Assembly (NCBI GenBank): GCA_016708345.1
Contig: JADJFX010000035.1
Span: 310,001 to 374,000 of the forward strand
DNA from: Candidatus Rhodoferax bjergmarkensis
Lineage (GTDB): Bacteria > Pseudomonadota > Gammaproteobacteria > Burkholderiales > Burkholderiaceae_C
Direction: 5' to 3'
Length of the DNA: 64,000 nucleotides
Part shown: in pieces, positions 45,752 to 55,037 of the stretch
Layout: each line of letters starts with the position of its first letter
How positions within the stretch are numbered: position 1 is the first letter of the stretch
Position numbers and translations under genes: made by a program
The notes under the pieces: model-generated
Database searches by the model: none
Told to the model about the DNA's origin: nothing
Seen by the model: only the letters and a program-made list of their open reading frames with translations

Positions 45752-47842
45752 CTATTTGTTTAAAAAATCGGTCAGCATCTCGGCCGGGCCGGGTCGTCCG
45801 AAAAAGTAGCCCTGGTAGGCATCACAGCCAATGCTGGCCAAAAATTCACGCTGGCCTTCGGTTTCCACTCCTTCAGCGATCACCTTCATGCCCAGGTTGT
45901 GGCCCAGTGCCACGATGGTGCGGGCAATGACGGCGTCGTGAGGGTCGGTCAAAACGTCGCGCACGAAAGACTGGTCAATTTTGAGCTGCGTCAAGGGCAA
46001 GCGCTTGAGGTAGCTCAGTGAGGAGTAGCCAGTGCCAAAGTCGTCCAGCGAGAAGCTCACGCCGCGCGCTTTGATGGCGTTCATTTTGGCAATGATGCTG
46101 TCCACATTGGACACCAGCATGCTCTCGGTGAGTTCCAGTTTGAGCAGATTTGGGCGGGCACCCGTCTTTAGCAGGGCCTGCTCGACATGCTCGACAAAAT
46201 CGGGTTGGGAAAACTGCGAGGCGCTGACGTTGACCGCCATGGTCCAGTGCGCGGTTTGCGGGTTGTCGGCCCAGGCCACCAGCTGGGCGCAGGCGGTCTC
46301 CAGCACCCATTGGCCCAGCGGCAATATCAGCCCGGTTTCTTCGGCCAGGGGGATAAAGTGGGCCGGGGACACCATGCCGCGTGTGGCGTTGTTCCAGCGC
46401 ACCAGCGCCTCCACCCCGGTGGTGGCGGGCAAACCGTTGTCAGAGCTGCCCACGCGCACCTGAATTTGGTAGTGCAGCACAAACTCGGCCTTGGCCAGTC
46501 CCCGGCGCATGTCTTTGACCAGTTCGGTGTAGGCCGATACGGCGTCCTGCATGGCGGGGTCGAAAAAGCAGGTGGTGTTGCGCCCTGCCGACTTGGCCTG
46601 GTACATGGCGGCATCGGCCTTTTTGAGCAGTTCGTCAATGCTTTCGCGCTCCTGGTAAAACACCACAATGCCGATGCTGGGCGTGCTGGTGTAGACGTTG
46701 TCGCGCAGGGTGTAGGGCTGGCCCAGAACGTCCTGGATTTTGTTGGCAATGTGCTCGGCTTGCGAAGCAGCTTCGGGGGCGTTGGGGCTCAGGGCTTCGA
46801 GCAGTACCACAAACTCGTCGCCACCCAAACGGGCCAGGCTGTCGCCCTCGCGCATGCAACTGCCCAGGCGCTGGGCAACATCCTTGAGCAACAGGTCGCC
46901 CAACTCGTGACCCTGGCTGTCGTTGAGCAGCTTGAAATGGTCAAGGTCAAGAAACATCAGAGCGCCATGCTGGCCGCTGCGCCCCGAGGTGACCATGGCG
47001 TGCTTGAGGCGGTCCATCAGCAGGCGCCGGTTGGGCAGGCCGGTCAGCGGGTCGTAAAAAGCCAGGCGGCGAATTTCTTCGAGGTCCAGCCGGTGCTGGG
47101 TAAAGTCGCGCGTCACGCCAATGAAGGTGGTGCGCCCCTGGCGGGTGATTTTGGATACCGACAGGCTCAGGGGGAACACAGTGCCGTCTTTTCGCTTGCC
47201 ATGCACCTCGCGCGGCGTGCCCAAAATGTGGGCTTCGCCGGTGGCGTGGTAGCGCCCCAGGTAGCTGTCATGCTGGCTGCGGTGCGGCTCGGGCATCAGC
47301 ATCGACACATTGCGGCCAATCACCTCCTCGGGGGTGTAGCCAAAAATGGTGCTGGCTGCCTTGTTGAAAGACTCCATCAGCCCATGCACATCGATGGTGA
47401 TGACGCCGTCCATCATGTTTTCAAGAATGCTTTGCGTGTGGGCGGCGGCATCGTGCAGCTTGGCTTCAGAAGCATACTTGTACAGGGCCATTTCAATGAC
47501 CGTGCGCAGCTCCCGCTCGGAAAATGGTTTGAGGATGTAGCCATAGGGCTCGGAGAGCTTGGCGCGGTCCAGAATGTCATCGGCTGCAAAGGCGGTCAAA
47601 AAAACCACCGGCAGGTTCAGCTGTGAGCGGATCATTTTGGCGGCCATGATGCCGTCCATGTCGCCCGCCAGCTGAATGTCCATCAGCACCAGGTCAGGGC
47701 GCAGTTCACAGGCCATGTCAATCGCCTGGCGGCCATGGGTGGCATGCCCGATGAAGTCGTAACCCAGCTCCAGCAGTTGCGCCTGAACATCGCGGGCCAC
47801 AATGGCCTCGTCTTCAACAATGAGAATTCTGTATTGGCTCAT
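45752..47842 (-). CDS. Receiver-PAS-GGDEF-EAL protein, c-di-GMP turnover
   Basis: 696-aa cytoplasmic protein. Receiver 1-120 (Asp55, LTAFAADD, GYILKPF), PAS about 130-250, GGDEF domain with intact GGDEF at 340-344, and EAL domain with intact EAL at 478-480 and DDFGTGYSS at 600-608. Both catalytic signatures are present, so it could be a cyclase, a phosphodiesterase or both. The neighbouring HisKA_2 kinase gene (47917) lies 74 bases upstream and is the likely phosphate donor. The receiver is a close paralogue of that in the 41696 kinase. Confidence 0.95.
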   Translation of the reverse strand: MSQYRILIVEDEAIVARDVQAQLLELGYDFIGHATHGRQAIDMACELRPDLVLMDIQLAGDMDGIMAAKMIRSQLNLPVVFLTAFAADDILDRAKLSEPYGYILKPFSERELRTVIEMALYKYASEAKLHDAAAHTQSILENMMDGVITIDVHGLMESFNKAASTIFGYTPEEVIGRNVSMLMPEPHRSQHDSYLGRYHATGEAHILGTPREVHGKRKDGTVFPLSLSVSKITRQGRTTFIGVTRDFTQHRLDLEEIRRLAFYDPLTGLPNRRLLMDRLKHAMVTSGRSGQHGALMFLDLDHFKLLNDSQGHELGDLLLKDVAQRLGSCMREGDSLARLGGDEFVVLLEALSPNAPEAASQAEHIANKIQDVLGQPYTLRDNVYTSTPSIGIVVFYQERESIDELLKKADAAMYQAKSAGRNTTCFFDPAMQDAVSAYTELVKDMRRGLAKAEFVLHYQIQVRVGSSDNGLPATTGVEALVRWNNATRGMVSPAHFIPLAEETGLILPLGQWVLETACAQLVAWADNPQTAHWTMAVNVSASQFSQPDFVEHVEQALLKTGARPNLLKLELTESMLVSNVDSIIAKMNAIKARGVSFSLDDFGTGYSSLSYLKRLPLTQLKIDQSFVRDVLTDPHDAVIARTIVALGHNLGMKVIAEGVETEGQREFLASIGCDAYQGYFFGRPGPAEMLTDFLNK

Positions 47843-47916
47843 GGGTGACTTATGGGTGGCTCATGGTTGAGGGATGGGGGTCAATCCCCCCGATACAGGG
47901 AGCGCTCATTTTGCCA

Positions 47917-50082
47917 TCACGCAGCAGGGGTGACGGGCTTTTGTTCATTTAGCCAAAAAGTGATGGTGAAGACCGCCCCCGGCCCCGGCCCGATGGCCAG
48001 GGTGCCCCCGATCTGCCGGGCCAGATCAGCCACCAGTTGCAGGCCCAGTGACTGGGTGCGCCGCAGCTCAAAGTCCGCGCCCAAACCCACGCCGGTGTCG
48101 CTCACGCTGACACACAGCGCGGCACTGCCGGGCACTGGCCGCAGCGCCAGCAGCACCTCGCCGCTGCGCCCGTCGGGAAAGCCGTGCTTGAGGCAGTTGG
48201 AGATCAGCTCATTGACCAGCAGGCCGCAGGGCGTGGCCAGGTCCATGCTGACCTGCACTTCCATCACGTTGACCACCAGAGCGACGTTTGCGCTGGGGTT
48301 GGCCTGCGCCCTGAAAGCCTGGGTGGCAAGCGAGCGCAAGTAGCTGCCCAACTTGACCGAGGCAAAAATGCCGGTGCGATACAGCGACTCGTGCAAGAGG
48401 GCCATGGAGCGGATGCGGCCCTGCATGTCCCGCAGCATGGCTTTGGTGTCCGTGTGGGCGGTGCGTGCAGACTCCAGACGCAGCAAGCTGGTGATGACCT
48501 GCAGGTTGTTTTTGACCCGGTGGTGAACTTCGTTGAGCAGGGCCACTTTTTCCTGGAGCGAAGTTTGCAGGGCTTGGCTGGCCTGTTTGCGCTGGCTGAT
48601 GTCGCGCAGAAAAACAAAGAAAACCCCATTTTCCACCTGCGGAAAGGTGGCGCTGACCTCAACATCCCACACCGTGCCGTCTTTGCGGCGGTGCCTTGTT
48701 TCGAACTGATCGCGGCCCATCTCGATGACTTTGTGAATGTGCCTGAGCGTCTCATCGGGCAGCTCCGCCGCATCAAGGTTGGCAATGTGCATGCCCAATA
48801 GTTCGTTTTGGGTGTAACCCGATTGCTGGCAATAGGTGGGGTTGACTTCAAGCAAATGCCCCCGCACATCGACACGCCAAAAGCCGTCAAGCGTGGTGTC
48901 CAAAATGTGTTGCAGGGCATGCAGGCTCTCACGCAGCGCAGCCTCGCGCTGCGCGAGTTTGTCCAGCAGGTGGTTGACGCCGCCAATCAAGTCGCCAATT
49001 TCATCCTGCCGGGCAATGGGCAGGCTCTGGGGGGGGTGGTCGGATTTGGCCAGTGTGGCCAGTGTTTTCACTGCAGAAAACAAGGGTGAAAGCTGACGCC
49101 TGAGCATCCACCAGCTTAAAACGCCCGCCAGCAGCGTGAGCAAGGTGGCCGCTTGCAAGATACGCCGCTGCATGTGCGCCATCGGGGCATTGAGCTCGGC
49201 GACCGGCAGCACGGCGGCAACGTACCAGAGCGCCGATGGGACCGTTTTGACCGACGCCAGCACATTCACGCCCATGGGGTTGACGAATACCTCGGTGCCT
49301 TCGAACCCATGGATGAAGCGGTCCAGCGGAGCATTGACGCCGGGGCCTGGCAGCACTTCCATACTGCGGCTTTTGTCGCTCGCAGTAACGATCAGGCGAT
49401 GCTTTGGGTCAACAATAAAAAAGCCGCCGGTCTTGCCATATTGGTTCGCGCTAATTTGATCCAGAAAATTGGGCAAACCCAAATGTGTGACCCCTGCCAG
49501 CGCGCCGATGACTTGACCGTCAGCCCCCCGGATGGGCACTGTCATGCCAAACACGGGGGCGCGCAGTTTTTTGCCCCTCACCGGCTTGCCCACCGATGAT
49601 TTTCCCTCCTTGAGCGCCAGGGCCAGGGTGTCAATGTCCATGTAATTGATGCCGACCCGCCGGGCCGACAAAGGCAGCTCGGCCAGTGCTGTGCCGTCCA
49701 TGCCATAAATGATGACCCCACCATTGAACAAGCCCACCGCGACCGGGCGCTGGGCCAGCAGCGCTTGCATGGCCGCTTGGTTGGTCAGCATGGCAGCGTC
49801 GATGCTGGCGGCCACGGTGGTGAGCGCACCGAAACGCTCCTGCACCGCATGGTCCACATGCGCTGCCAGAACTGAGACGGTGGAGAACTGCTGGGCGCTG
49901 ACCAGCGCCTGCATGTCGTCACGCAGCATGCGGCTGGTGTACAGCGCCAGCGACCAGATGCTCAGCACGAACAGTGCGAGCGTAAACAGGGTGACCCTTG
50001 TGCCCAGCAAACCAAACCAATTCGCTATGAAATAAATAGCTGCTCGCGCACGTTCTACGGGCGGTAGAGGGCTTTTTTTCAT
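47917..50082 (-). CDS. Membrane-bound PAS histidine kinase (HisKA_2 type)
   Basis: 721-aa sensor, paralogue of the 43135 kinase but with a single PAS. First span about 30-49, periplasmic dCache-like domain (GVIIYGMDGTALAELPLSAR, YGKTGGFFIVDPKHRLIVTA, in parts) to about 305, second span about 310-328, HAMP-like linker to 380, PAS at 385-500, HisKA_2 with EVHHRVKNNLQVI (His521), then HATPase_c with NELISNCLKHGF and DTGVGLG. The ATG at 50082 and the first 20 residues (KKSPLPPVERARAAIYFIA) are encoded by a family A repeat. Its gene precedes the GGDEF/EAL gene by 74 bases. Confidence 0.92.
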   Translation of the reverse strand: MKKSPLPPVERARAAIYFIANWFGLLGTRVTLFTLALFVLSIWSLALYTSRMLRDDMQALVSAQQFSTVSVLAAHVDHAVQERFGALTTVAASIDAAMLTNQAAMQALLAQRPVAVGLFNGGVIIYGMDGTALAELPLSARRVGINYMDIDTLALALKEGKSSVGKPVRGKKLRAPVFGMTVPIRGADGQVIGALAGVTHLGLPNFLDQISANQYGKTGGFFIVDPKHRLIVTASDKSRSMEVLPGPGVNAPLDRFIHGFEGTEVFVNPMGVNVLASVKTVPSALWYVAAVLPVAELNAPMAHMQRRILQAATLLTLLAGVLSWWMLRRQLSPLFSAVKTLATLAKSDHPPQSLPIARQDEIGDLIGGVNHLLDKLAQREAALRESLHALQHILDTTLDGFWRVDVRGHLLEVNPTYCQQSGYTQNELLGMHIANLDAAELPDETLRHIHKVIEMGRDQFETRHRRKDGTVWDVEVSATFPQVENGVFFVFLRDISQRKQASQALQTSLQEKVALLNEVHHRVKNNLQVITSLLRLESARTAHTDTKAMLRDMQGRIRSMALLHESLYRTGIFASVKLGSYLRSLATQAFRAQANPSANVALVVNVMEVQVSMDLATPCGLLVNELISNCLKHGFPDGRSGEVLLALRPVPGSAALCVSVSDTGVGLGADFELRRTQSLGLQLVADLARQIGGTLAIGPGPGAVFTITFWLNEQKPVTPAA
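50024..50080. repeat. Family A repeat, copy 9, at the start of the 47917 kinase gene
   Basis: GCTATGAAATAAATAGCTGC, then TCGCGCACGTTCTACGGGCG, then GTAGAGGGC and a run of Ts. On the minus strand it encodes residues 2-20 of the kinase in frame, with the ATG two bases beyond it. Confidence 0.85.
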
Positions 50083-50104
50083 TAGCTTTTTAGCTGGGCC
50101 AGCC

Positions 50105-52024
50105 TTAACCGGCCGGATCAAAAAAGCACACGGTATTGCGGCCAGCGTCTTTGGCCTGGTACATGGCACGGTCGGCCCATTTGAGGATGTCGCCCTGGCT
50201 GGCTTCATGGTCAATGAACAAGGCCACGCCAATGCTGGCCGTGCAGTAGTGCTCGATGTTGAGGGCACTGTGCCCCTCGTGCGCCAGGGTTAGCAGATAA
50301 GGCTGCATCAGCGCCTGCCCCACTTTTTCGGCAATCAGGGCGGCTTCGGCCCTGGATTGCTCTTTGTCACCCCCGAGCTCACTGAGCATCAGCACAAACT
50401 CATCACCGCCGAAGCGGGCCACGGTGTCCATCTCGCGCACACAGGCTTTGAGCCGCCTGGCCGCCTCGATCAGGAGCAAATCGCCCACCGCGTGGCCGTG
50501 GGTGTCGTTCAGCGGCTTGAAGTTGTCCAGGTCCAGAAACATCAGCGCGCCATACAAACCACTGCGCGCGCTGGAGGCCATGGCCTGGCTCAGGCGGTCG
50601 TTGAGCAGGCGGCGGTTGGGCAGGTGGGTGAGTGCGTCGTAAAAAGCAAGGTGGCGCAGCTGGTCTTCCATGCGCCTGCGCTCGGTAATGTCGCGCGAGA
50701 CCACCACCACCCGGGTCACGCGCCCCTCTTCGTCGCGGATGACGCTGCCCAGCGACTCAACCTCATGCACGGTGCCATTCGCGTGAATAAAGCGGTAGTG
50801 AATCTGGCGTCCGACGCCGCTTTGAACGGTTTCGACAAACACCTGTTTGACGCGCTCGCGGTCTTCGGGGTGAATTTGCGAAAAGGAATCGGTGCCAGTG
50901 AGATCGGAACCGGCTCCAAAAAACTTCAAATACGAGGGGCTGTTGTAAAGCCGGTGCCCCTGCAGGTCCACCACGGCAATGAAGTCGCCCATGCTTTCGG
51001 CAATCAGGTGAAAAAACTCTTTTTGCTGGCGCAGCGCTTCTTCGGCGTGGCGCCGGTCCGTCACGTCTTGCACAATGCCGACAATGCGCGCGGGAACGCC
51101 TTTTTGCGGGCGTTCGAGCTCGACTTTTTGCCTGACCCAGCGAACCTGCGAGCCGATGATGACGCGGTGTTCGTGGTCCACCGAGGTGCCATGCAAAGCC
51201 GATTGCCAGGCGTTTTCAAGGGCCTCGCGGTCTTGATCATGCACCCGCTCGGCATAGGAGTCGCGCGTTTCCCGCTCGTTCTCGGACAGGTTGAAAATGC
51301 GCCGGGCCTCGGCCGACAGGGTCATGGTGCCGCTGGCAATCTCAAACACCCAGCTGCCCACTGCAGCCACAGCCTGGGCGTTGTGCAGCTCCGAGCGGTT
51401 GGCCTCCAGCTCACGGGTTTGCTTGGTCAGGGTGCGGCCAAAACGCTGCAGGTCTTTGAGCTGCCCCAGGTAGGCGCGCAAAAGAGTTGCAATCAGGTGG
51501 GCCGAAACAATGAAGATGGTGATTTGAACCGCCGCATACATGGCAGGGTGCGTGCCCGGGGGGGTTGGTAAAAAGCCCCAGGACTCAGCCATGACGAAAA
51601 ACAGCGTCATGGCCACGGTCATGATGGCGGTAAACCAGGCCGCCCGTGCCCGGATCATCCAGCCGATCATCAAGATGATCACCGGGTACGTCACGATGAC
51701 CGTGGCACGCACCCCGCCGTTGAAAAGCGCAATGACGGTGGCGCAAGACCACACACCATAGGCCAGCACATTGACACAGGCTCGCGGCCTGCCACTGGCC
51801 AGAAAAAACCACCCGACCAACGCCATGATCCACATGGCAATGGGCCCTAGCACGCGGACCAGCAACTGGTCGGGGGCAACCAACAGCGTGACGAATGTAA
51901 AAGCGCTGGCACAAACCAGCAGCGCGCCAATGGTGTAGCGCAAAAAGGCAATCGACGGCTCCCACGTCACCGGGTTGTCGATTTCCACGGTGTAGGTGCG
52001 TACGGGATTAGTGGATTTTTTCAC
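50105..52024 (-). CDS. Membrane diguanylate cyclase with two PAS domains
   Basis: 639-aa inner-membrane GGDEF protein starting at GTG 52024; no ATG fits and the open frame upstream overlaps phaB. Residues 25-190 have five to six spans (TIGALLVCASAFTFVTLLVA, IAMWIMALVGWFFLA, VIVTYPVIILMIGWM, and so on). PAS domains at about 215-325 and 335-450 precede a GGDEF domain with intact GGDEF at 539-543 and FLDLDNFKPLND. No EAL domain. It is the first signalling gene after phaB (41-base gap). Confidence 0.9.
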   Translation of the reverse strand: MKKSTNPVRTYTVEIDNPVTWEPSIAFLRYTIGALLVCASAFTFVTLLVAPDQLLVRVLGPIAMWIMALVGWFFLASGRPRACVNVLAYGVWSCATVIALFNGGVRATVIVTYPVIILMIGWMIRARAAWFTAIMTVAMTLFFVMAESWGFLPTPPGTHPAMYAAVQITIFIVSAHLIATLLRAYLGQLKDLQRFGRTLTKQTRELEANRSELHNAQAVAAVGSWVFEIASGTMTLSAEARRIFNLSENERETRDSYAERVHDQDREALENAWQSALHGTSVDHEHRVIIGSQVRWVRQKVELERPQKGVPARIVGIVQDVTDRRHAEEALRQQKEFFHLIAESMGDFIAVVDLQGHRLYNSPSYLKFFGAGSDLTGTDSFSQIHPEDRERVKQVFVETVQSGVGRQIHYRFIHANGTVHEVESLGSVIRDEEGRVTRVVVVSRDITERRRMEDQLRHLAFYDALTHLPNRRLLNDRLSQAMASSARSGLYGALMFLDLDNFKPLNDTHGHAVGDLLLIEAARRLKACVREMDTVARFGGDEFVLMLSELGGDKEQSRAEAALIAEKVGQALMQPYLLTLAHEGHSALNIEHYCTASIGVALFIDHEASQGDILKWADRAMYQAKDAGRNTVCFFDPAG

Positions 52025-52065
52025 AGCAGATCCCGTTGGTGGTGTGGCGCTCCAAGTGAATTCGC

Positions 52066-52803
52066 TCAGCCCATGTGCAGGCCGCCATTGACCGAGAATT
52101 CGGCACCGGTGGCGTAGCCCCCCTCCTCTGAAGCCAGCCACGCAATGATGGAGGCGATCTCGCTGGGTTCGCCCAAGCGCTTGAGGGGCACGGTGGCGAT
52201 GATGTTGTGCAACACATCCTGCCGGATGGCCTTGACCATGTCGGTGCCAATGTAGCCGGGGCTGACGGTGTTGACGGTGACGCCCTTGCTGGCCAGCTCT
52301 TGCGCCAGCGCCATTGAAAAACCGTGCATGCCGGCCTTGGCGGCGGAATAGTTGGTTTGTCCGGCCTGGCCCTTGACGCCGTTGACCGAAGAGATGTTGA
52401 TGATGCGGCCCCAACCTTTTTCCACCATGTCGCCCACCACCTGTTTGGTGACGTTGAACATGCTGTTCAGGTTGGTTTCAATCACCGCGTCCCAGTCTTC
52501 GCGGGTCATTTTGAGGAACATGCGGTCCCTGGTGATACCAGCGTTGTTGACCAGTACGTCAATGCTGCCGTGCTCGGCTTTGCTTTTTGAAAAGGCTTCC
52601 ACGGTGGAGTCCCAATTGCCGACATTGCCGGCCGACGCATGGAATGTGAAGCCCAAGGCGGCCTGCTCGGCAATCCACTTGGCATGGTCGCGCTGGGGGC
52701 CGCAACCGGCAATGACCTTAAACCCTTCTTTGTGCAGGCGCTGGCAGATGGCGGTGCCGATGCCACCCATACCGCCGGTGACATAAGCGACTTTTTGACT
52801 CAT
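52066..52803 (-). CDS. phaB: Acetoacetyl-CoA reductase
   Basis: NADPH-dependent reductase making (R)-3-hydroxybutyryl-CoA for polyhydroxybutyrate. 245-aa short-chain dehydrogenase: YVTGGMGGIGTAICQRL nucleotide fold, NNAGITRDRMFLKM, NISSVNGVKGQAGQTNYSAAK with catalytic Ser, Tyr and Lys (shown in parts), and SPGYIGTDMV. The ATG at 52803 is the family start. It lies 84 bases downstream of phaC. Confidence 0.95.
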   Translation of the reverse strand: MSQKVAYVTGGMGGIGTAICQRLHKEGFKVIAGCGPQRDHAKWIAEQAALGFTFHASAGNVGNWDSTVEAFSKSKAEHGSIDVLVNNAGITRDRMFLKMTREDWDAVIETNLNSMFNVTKQVVGDMVEKGWGRIINISSVNGVKGQAGQTNYSAAKAGMHGFSMALAQELASKGVTVNTVSPGYIGTDMVKAIRQDVLHNIIATVPLKRLGEPSEIASIIAWLASEEGGYATGAEFSVNGGLHMG

Positions 52804-52887
52804 GGTCTGACTCCTGAAAATGAAAAGATGCACATGCTGAGCATGGCTTCACTATAGCGAGGAAACCCGCTTTAACTCAAGTCCTTG

Positions 52888-54636
52888 TCAAGCCTTGACC
52901 TTGACGTAGCGCCCCGGAGCGGGTTCGATGGGCTGGTATTTTGCTTTGGTTTTCCCGGTGCCACTGCCATAGTTCTTGGGCGCGGCAATTTGTTTGCCCG
53001 CTTGCTGGCTGAGCCAGGCCGACCAGTCAGTCCACCAGCTGCCCGGATGCTCGGTGGCACCTGCCAGCCATTGGGCGTGGCGCGGCGGCAGTTCGCCATC
53101 TTCGCGCGTCCAGTAGCTGCGCTTGTTTTTGGAAGGCGGGTTGATCACGCCCGCAATGTGGCCGGAAGCCCCCATCACAAAGCGCTTGTTACCCGGCAGC
53201 AACTGGGTGGAGGCATAAGCGCCGCCAATGGGCACGATGTGGTCTTCACGCGAGCCGTAGAGGTACACCGGCAGGTCAAGGCTGCGGAAATTGACCTTTT
53301 CGCCACACATGACGAGCCCCTCGGGCTTGGCCAGGTTGTTTTCAAGGTAGGTGTTGCGCAGATACCAGGCGTAAAAGGGCCCGGGCAGGTTGGTGGCATC
53401 GCTGTTCCAGTAGAGCAGGTCAAACGCGGGCGGCGTTTCGCCCTTGAGGTAGTTGCCCACCACGTAGTTCCACACCAGGTCGTTGGGGCGCAGAAAGCTG
53501 AAGGTGCTGGCCAGGTCCTGCCCCTTCATCAGGCCGCCCTTGCCCAGTTCCTGCTCGCGGTACTTCACAAAGGATTCGTCAATGAACACATCCAGAATGC
53601 CGGTATCGGTGAAATCGAGCAAGGAGGTCAGCAAGGTGGCACTGGCCACCGGCTTTTGACCGCGCGCCGCCAGCACCGCAATGGCGCTGGCCAAAATGGT
53701 GCCGCCGACACAAAAACCCAAGGAATTTATGCTCTTTGCGCCCGTGATTTCTTGGATGACAGCTATTGCTTTGATAGCAGCGTGTTCAACATAGTCGTCC
53801 CACGTTTTGTGCGCCAGCGAGGCATCGGGGTTGCACCAGCTCACCACAAAAGTGCGGTGCCCCTGTGCCACGGCATAACGGATGAGGGAGTTGTCAGGCT
53901 GCAGGTCCAGGATATAAAACTTGTTGATGCACGGGGGGATCAGGAGAAAAGGCTTTTCATACACCTTGTCGGTGAGCGGCTTGTATTCGATCAGCTGAAA
54001 CAGCTCGTTTTCAAACACCACTGCGCCTTCGGTGGTGGCGACGTTTTTGCCGACTTCAAACACGCTCTCATCCGTCATGGAAACGTGGCCCTGGCGCAGG
54101 TCATGCAAGAGGTTTTGCACGCCATGGGCAATGCTTTCGCCTTTGGTCTCAAGGGCTTTTTGCTGAGCCTCGGCGTTGAACGCCAGGAAATTGCTCGGAG
54201 CCGTGGCCGCCGCGACCTGCTCAACGGCAAAGCGGATGCGTGCGCGCGTTTTGGCGTCGGTCTCGGCAGCATCGGCCATGCCCAGCAGCGCGCGGCTGTT
54301 GAGCAAGTAGGCCGCAGCTGAAAAAGCGGCCATCGGGTTTTCAGCCCACGCCTTGGACTGAAAACGCTTGTCGGCAGGTGCCGTCAAGGGGCCGCCTTGC
54401 AAGCCCTTTGCCCACAGGTCGGCCACGTCCAGCAGGTACTGCTGCTGTAACTGCTGCAGTTTTTCGGGCGAAAAGCTGATGGCCGGAGTCGGGTCAGCGG
54501 CGGGTACCGCACCGGCCTTGGCACCACCAATGTCCATGTTCTGGAAAGCCTGAAAAGCGTTGATCCAGCTTTGCCCCACATTTTGTTGAAACTGCTGGGC
54601 GGATTTAGTCCAAAAATCAGGAGAATCCTGTGTCAT
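52888..54636 (-). CDS. phaC: Class I poly(3-hydroxyalkanoate) synthase
   Basis: Polymerises (R)-3-hydroxyacyl-CoA into storage polymer. 582 aa, normal class I length. The lipase-like box GFCVGG holds catalytic Cys309; the catalytic Asp is in GSREDHIVP and the His in SGHIAGVINPP. Residues AAIKAIAVIQ near 287-296 overlap a partial family A repeat. It is the first gene of the minus-strand run that continues into phaB and the signalling genes. phaA and phasin genes are not in the window. Confidence 0.96.
   Translation of the reverse strand: MTQDSPDFWTKSAQQFQQNVGQSWINAFQAFQNMDIGGAKAGAVPAADPTPAISFSPEKLQQLQQQYLLDVADLWAKGLQGGPLTAPADKRFQSKAWAENPMAAFSAAAYLLNSRALLGMADAAETDAKTRARIRFAVEQVAAATAPSNFLAFNAEAQQKALETKGESIAHGVQNLLHDLRQGHVSMTDESVFEVGKNVATTEGAVVFENELFQLIEYKPLTDKVYEKPFLLIPPCINKFYILDLQPDNSLIRYAVAQGHRTFVVSWCNPDASLAHKTWDDYVEHAAIKAIAVIQEITGAKSINSLGFCVGGTILASAIAVLAARGQKPVASATLLTSLLDFTDTGILDVFIDESFVKYREQELGKGGLMKGQDLASTFSFLRPNDLVWNYVVGNYLKGETPPAFDLLYWNSDATNLPGPFYAWYLRNTYLENNLAKPEGLVMCGEKVNFRSLDLPVYLYGSREDHIVPIGGAYASTQLLPGNKRFVMGASGHIAGVINPPSKNKRSYWTREDGELPPRHAQWLAGATEHPGSWWTDWSAWLSQQAGKQIAAPKNYGSGTGKTKAKYQPIEPAPGRYVKVKA
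53761..53795. repeat. Family A repeat, copy 10 (partial), inside phaC
   Basis: AGCTATTGCTTTGATAGCAG, then CGTGTTCAACATAG. Only the first stem is well kept. It is read in frame as EHAAIKAIAV. This may be a coincidental match to an Ala-rich helix. Confidence 0.4.
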
Positions 54637-54731
54637 GCTGCGGGTCCTAAAGTTGTTCCGGCATTGTTGTTCCGGTCAAAATTCAGTGTAGCTCAGGTCT
54701 GTTCACTCCCTCCAAACCAACCGACACCATC

Positions 54732-55037
54732 ATGTACATCGTTCCCATGGCCTGGCTATATGTTGCCCTGATGATGGCTGTGGCCGAAGCCACCAACTCC
54801 AACGGCACCGTGCTGGGTGCCATCATCACCTTTGTGTTCTACGGGCTGGGGCCGGTGGCCCTGCTGGTGTACCTGATGGGCACACCAGCGCGCAAACGGG
54901 CCCTCAAGGCCCGGGACGCGCAAGAGCTGGCTGCAGCGCAAGCGCAAGCGCAGACAGCCCCCGGCTCATCGGTTCAGCCAGATGCAGGCCCCCAGCCGGC
55001 CGGTGACGCCGTCACGCCGGTAAGAAAAGAACCGTGA
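54732..55037 (+). CDS. Small two-span membrane protein
   Basis: 101-aa protein with spans at about 2-19 (YIVPMAWLYVALMMAV) and 28-49 (LGAIITFVFYGLGPVALLVYL, in part), then a basic stretch and an Ala/Gln/Pro-rich tail. Its 3' end overlaps the convergent pgeF gene by 72 bases. The family is not recognised. Divergent from phaC. Confidence 0.65.
   Translation: MYIVPMAWLYVALMMAVAEATNSNGTVLGAIITFVFYGLGPVALLVYLMGTPARKRALKARDAQELAAAQAQAQTAPGSSVQPDAGPQPAGDAVTPVRKEP

Noticed and set aside
46187..47626. 479-codon plus-strand frame across the GGDEF/EAL gene
   Set aside because: Antisense shadow; low-complexity His/Gly/Ala-rich product typical of such frames.
52885..54321. 478-codon plus-strand frame across phaC
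   Set aside because: Antisense shadow of phaC.
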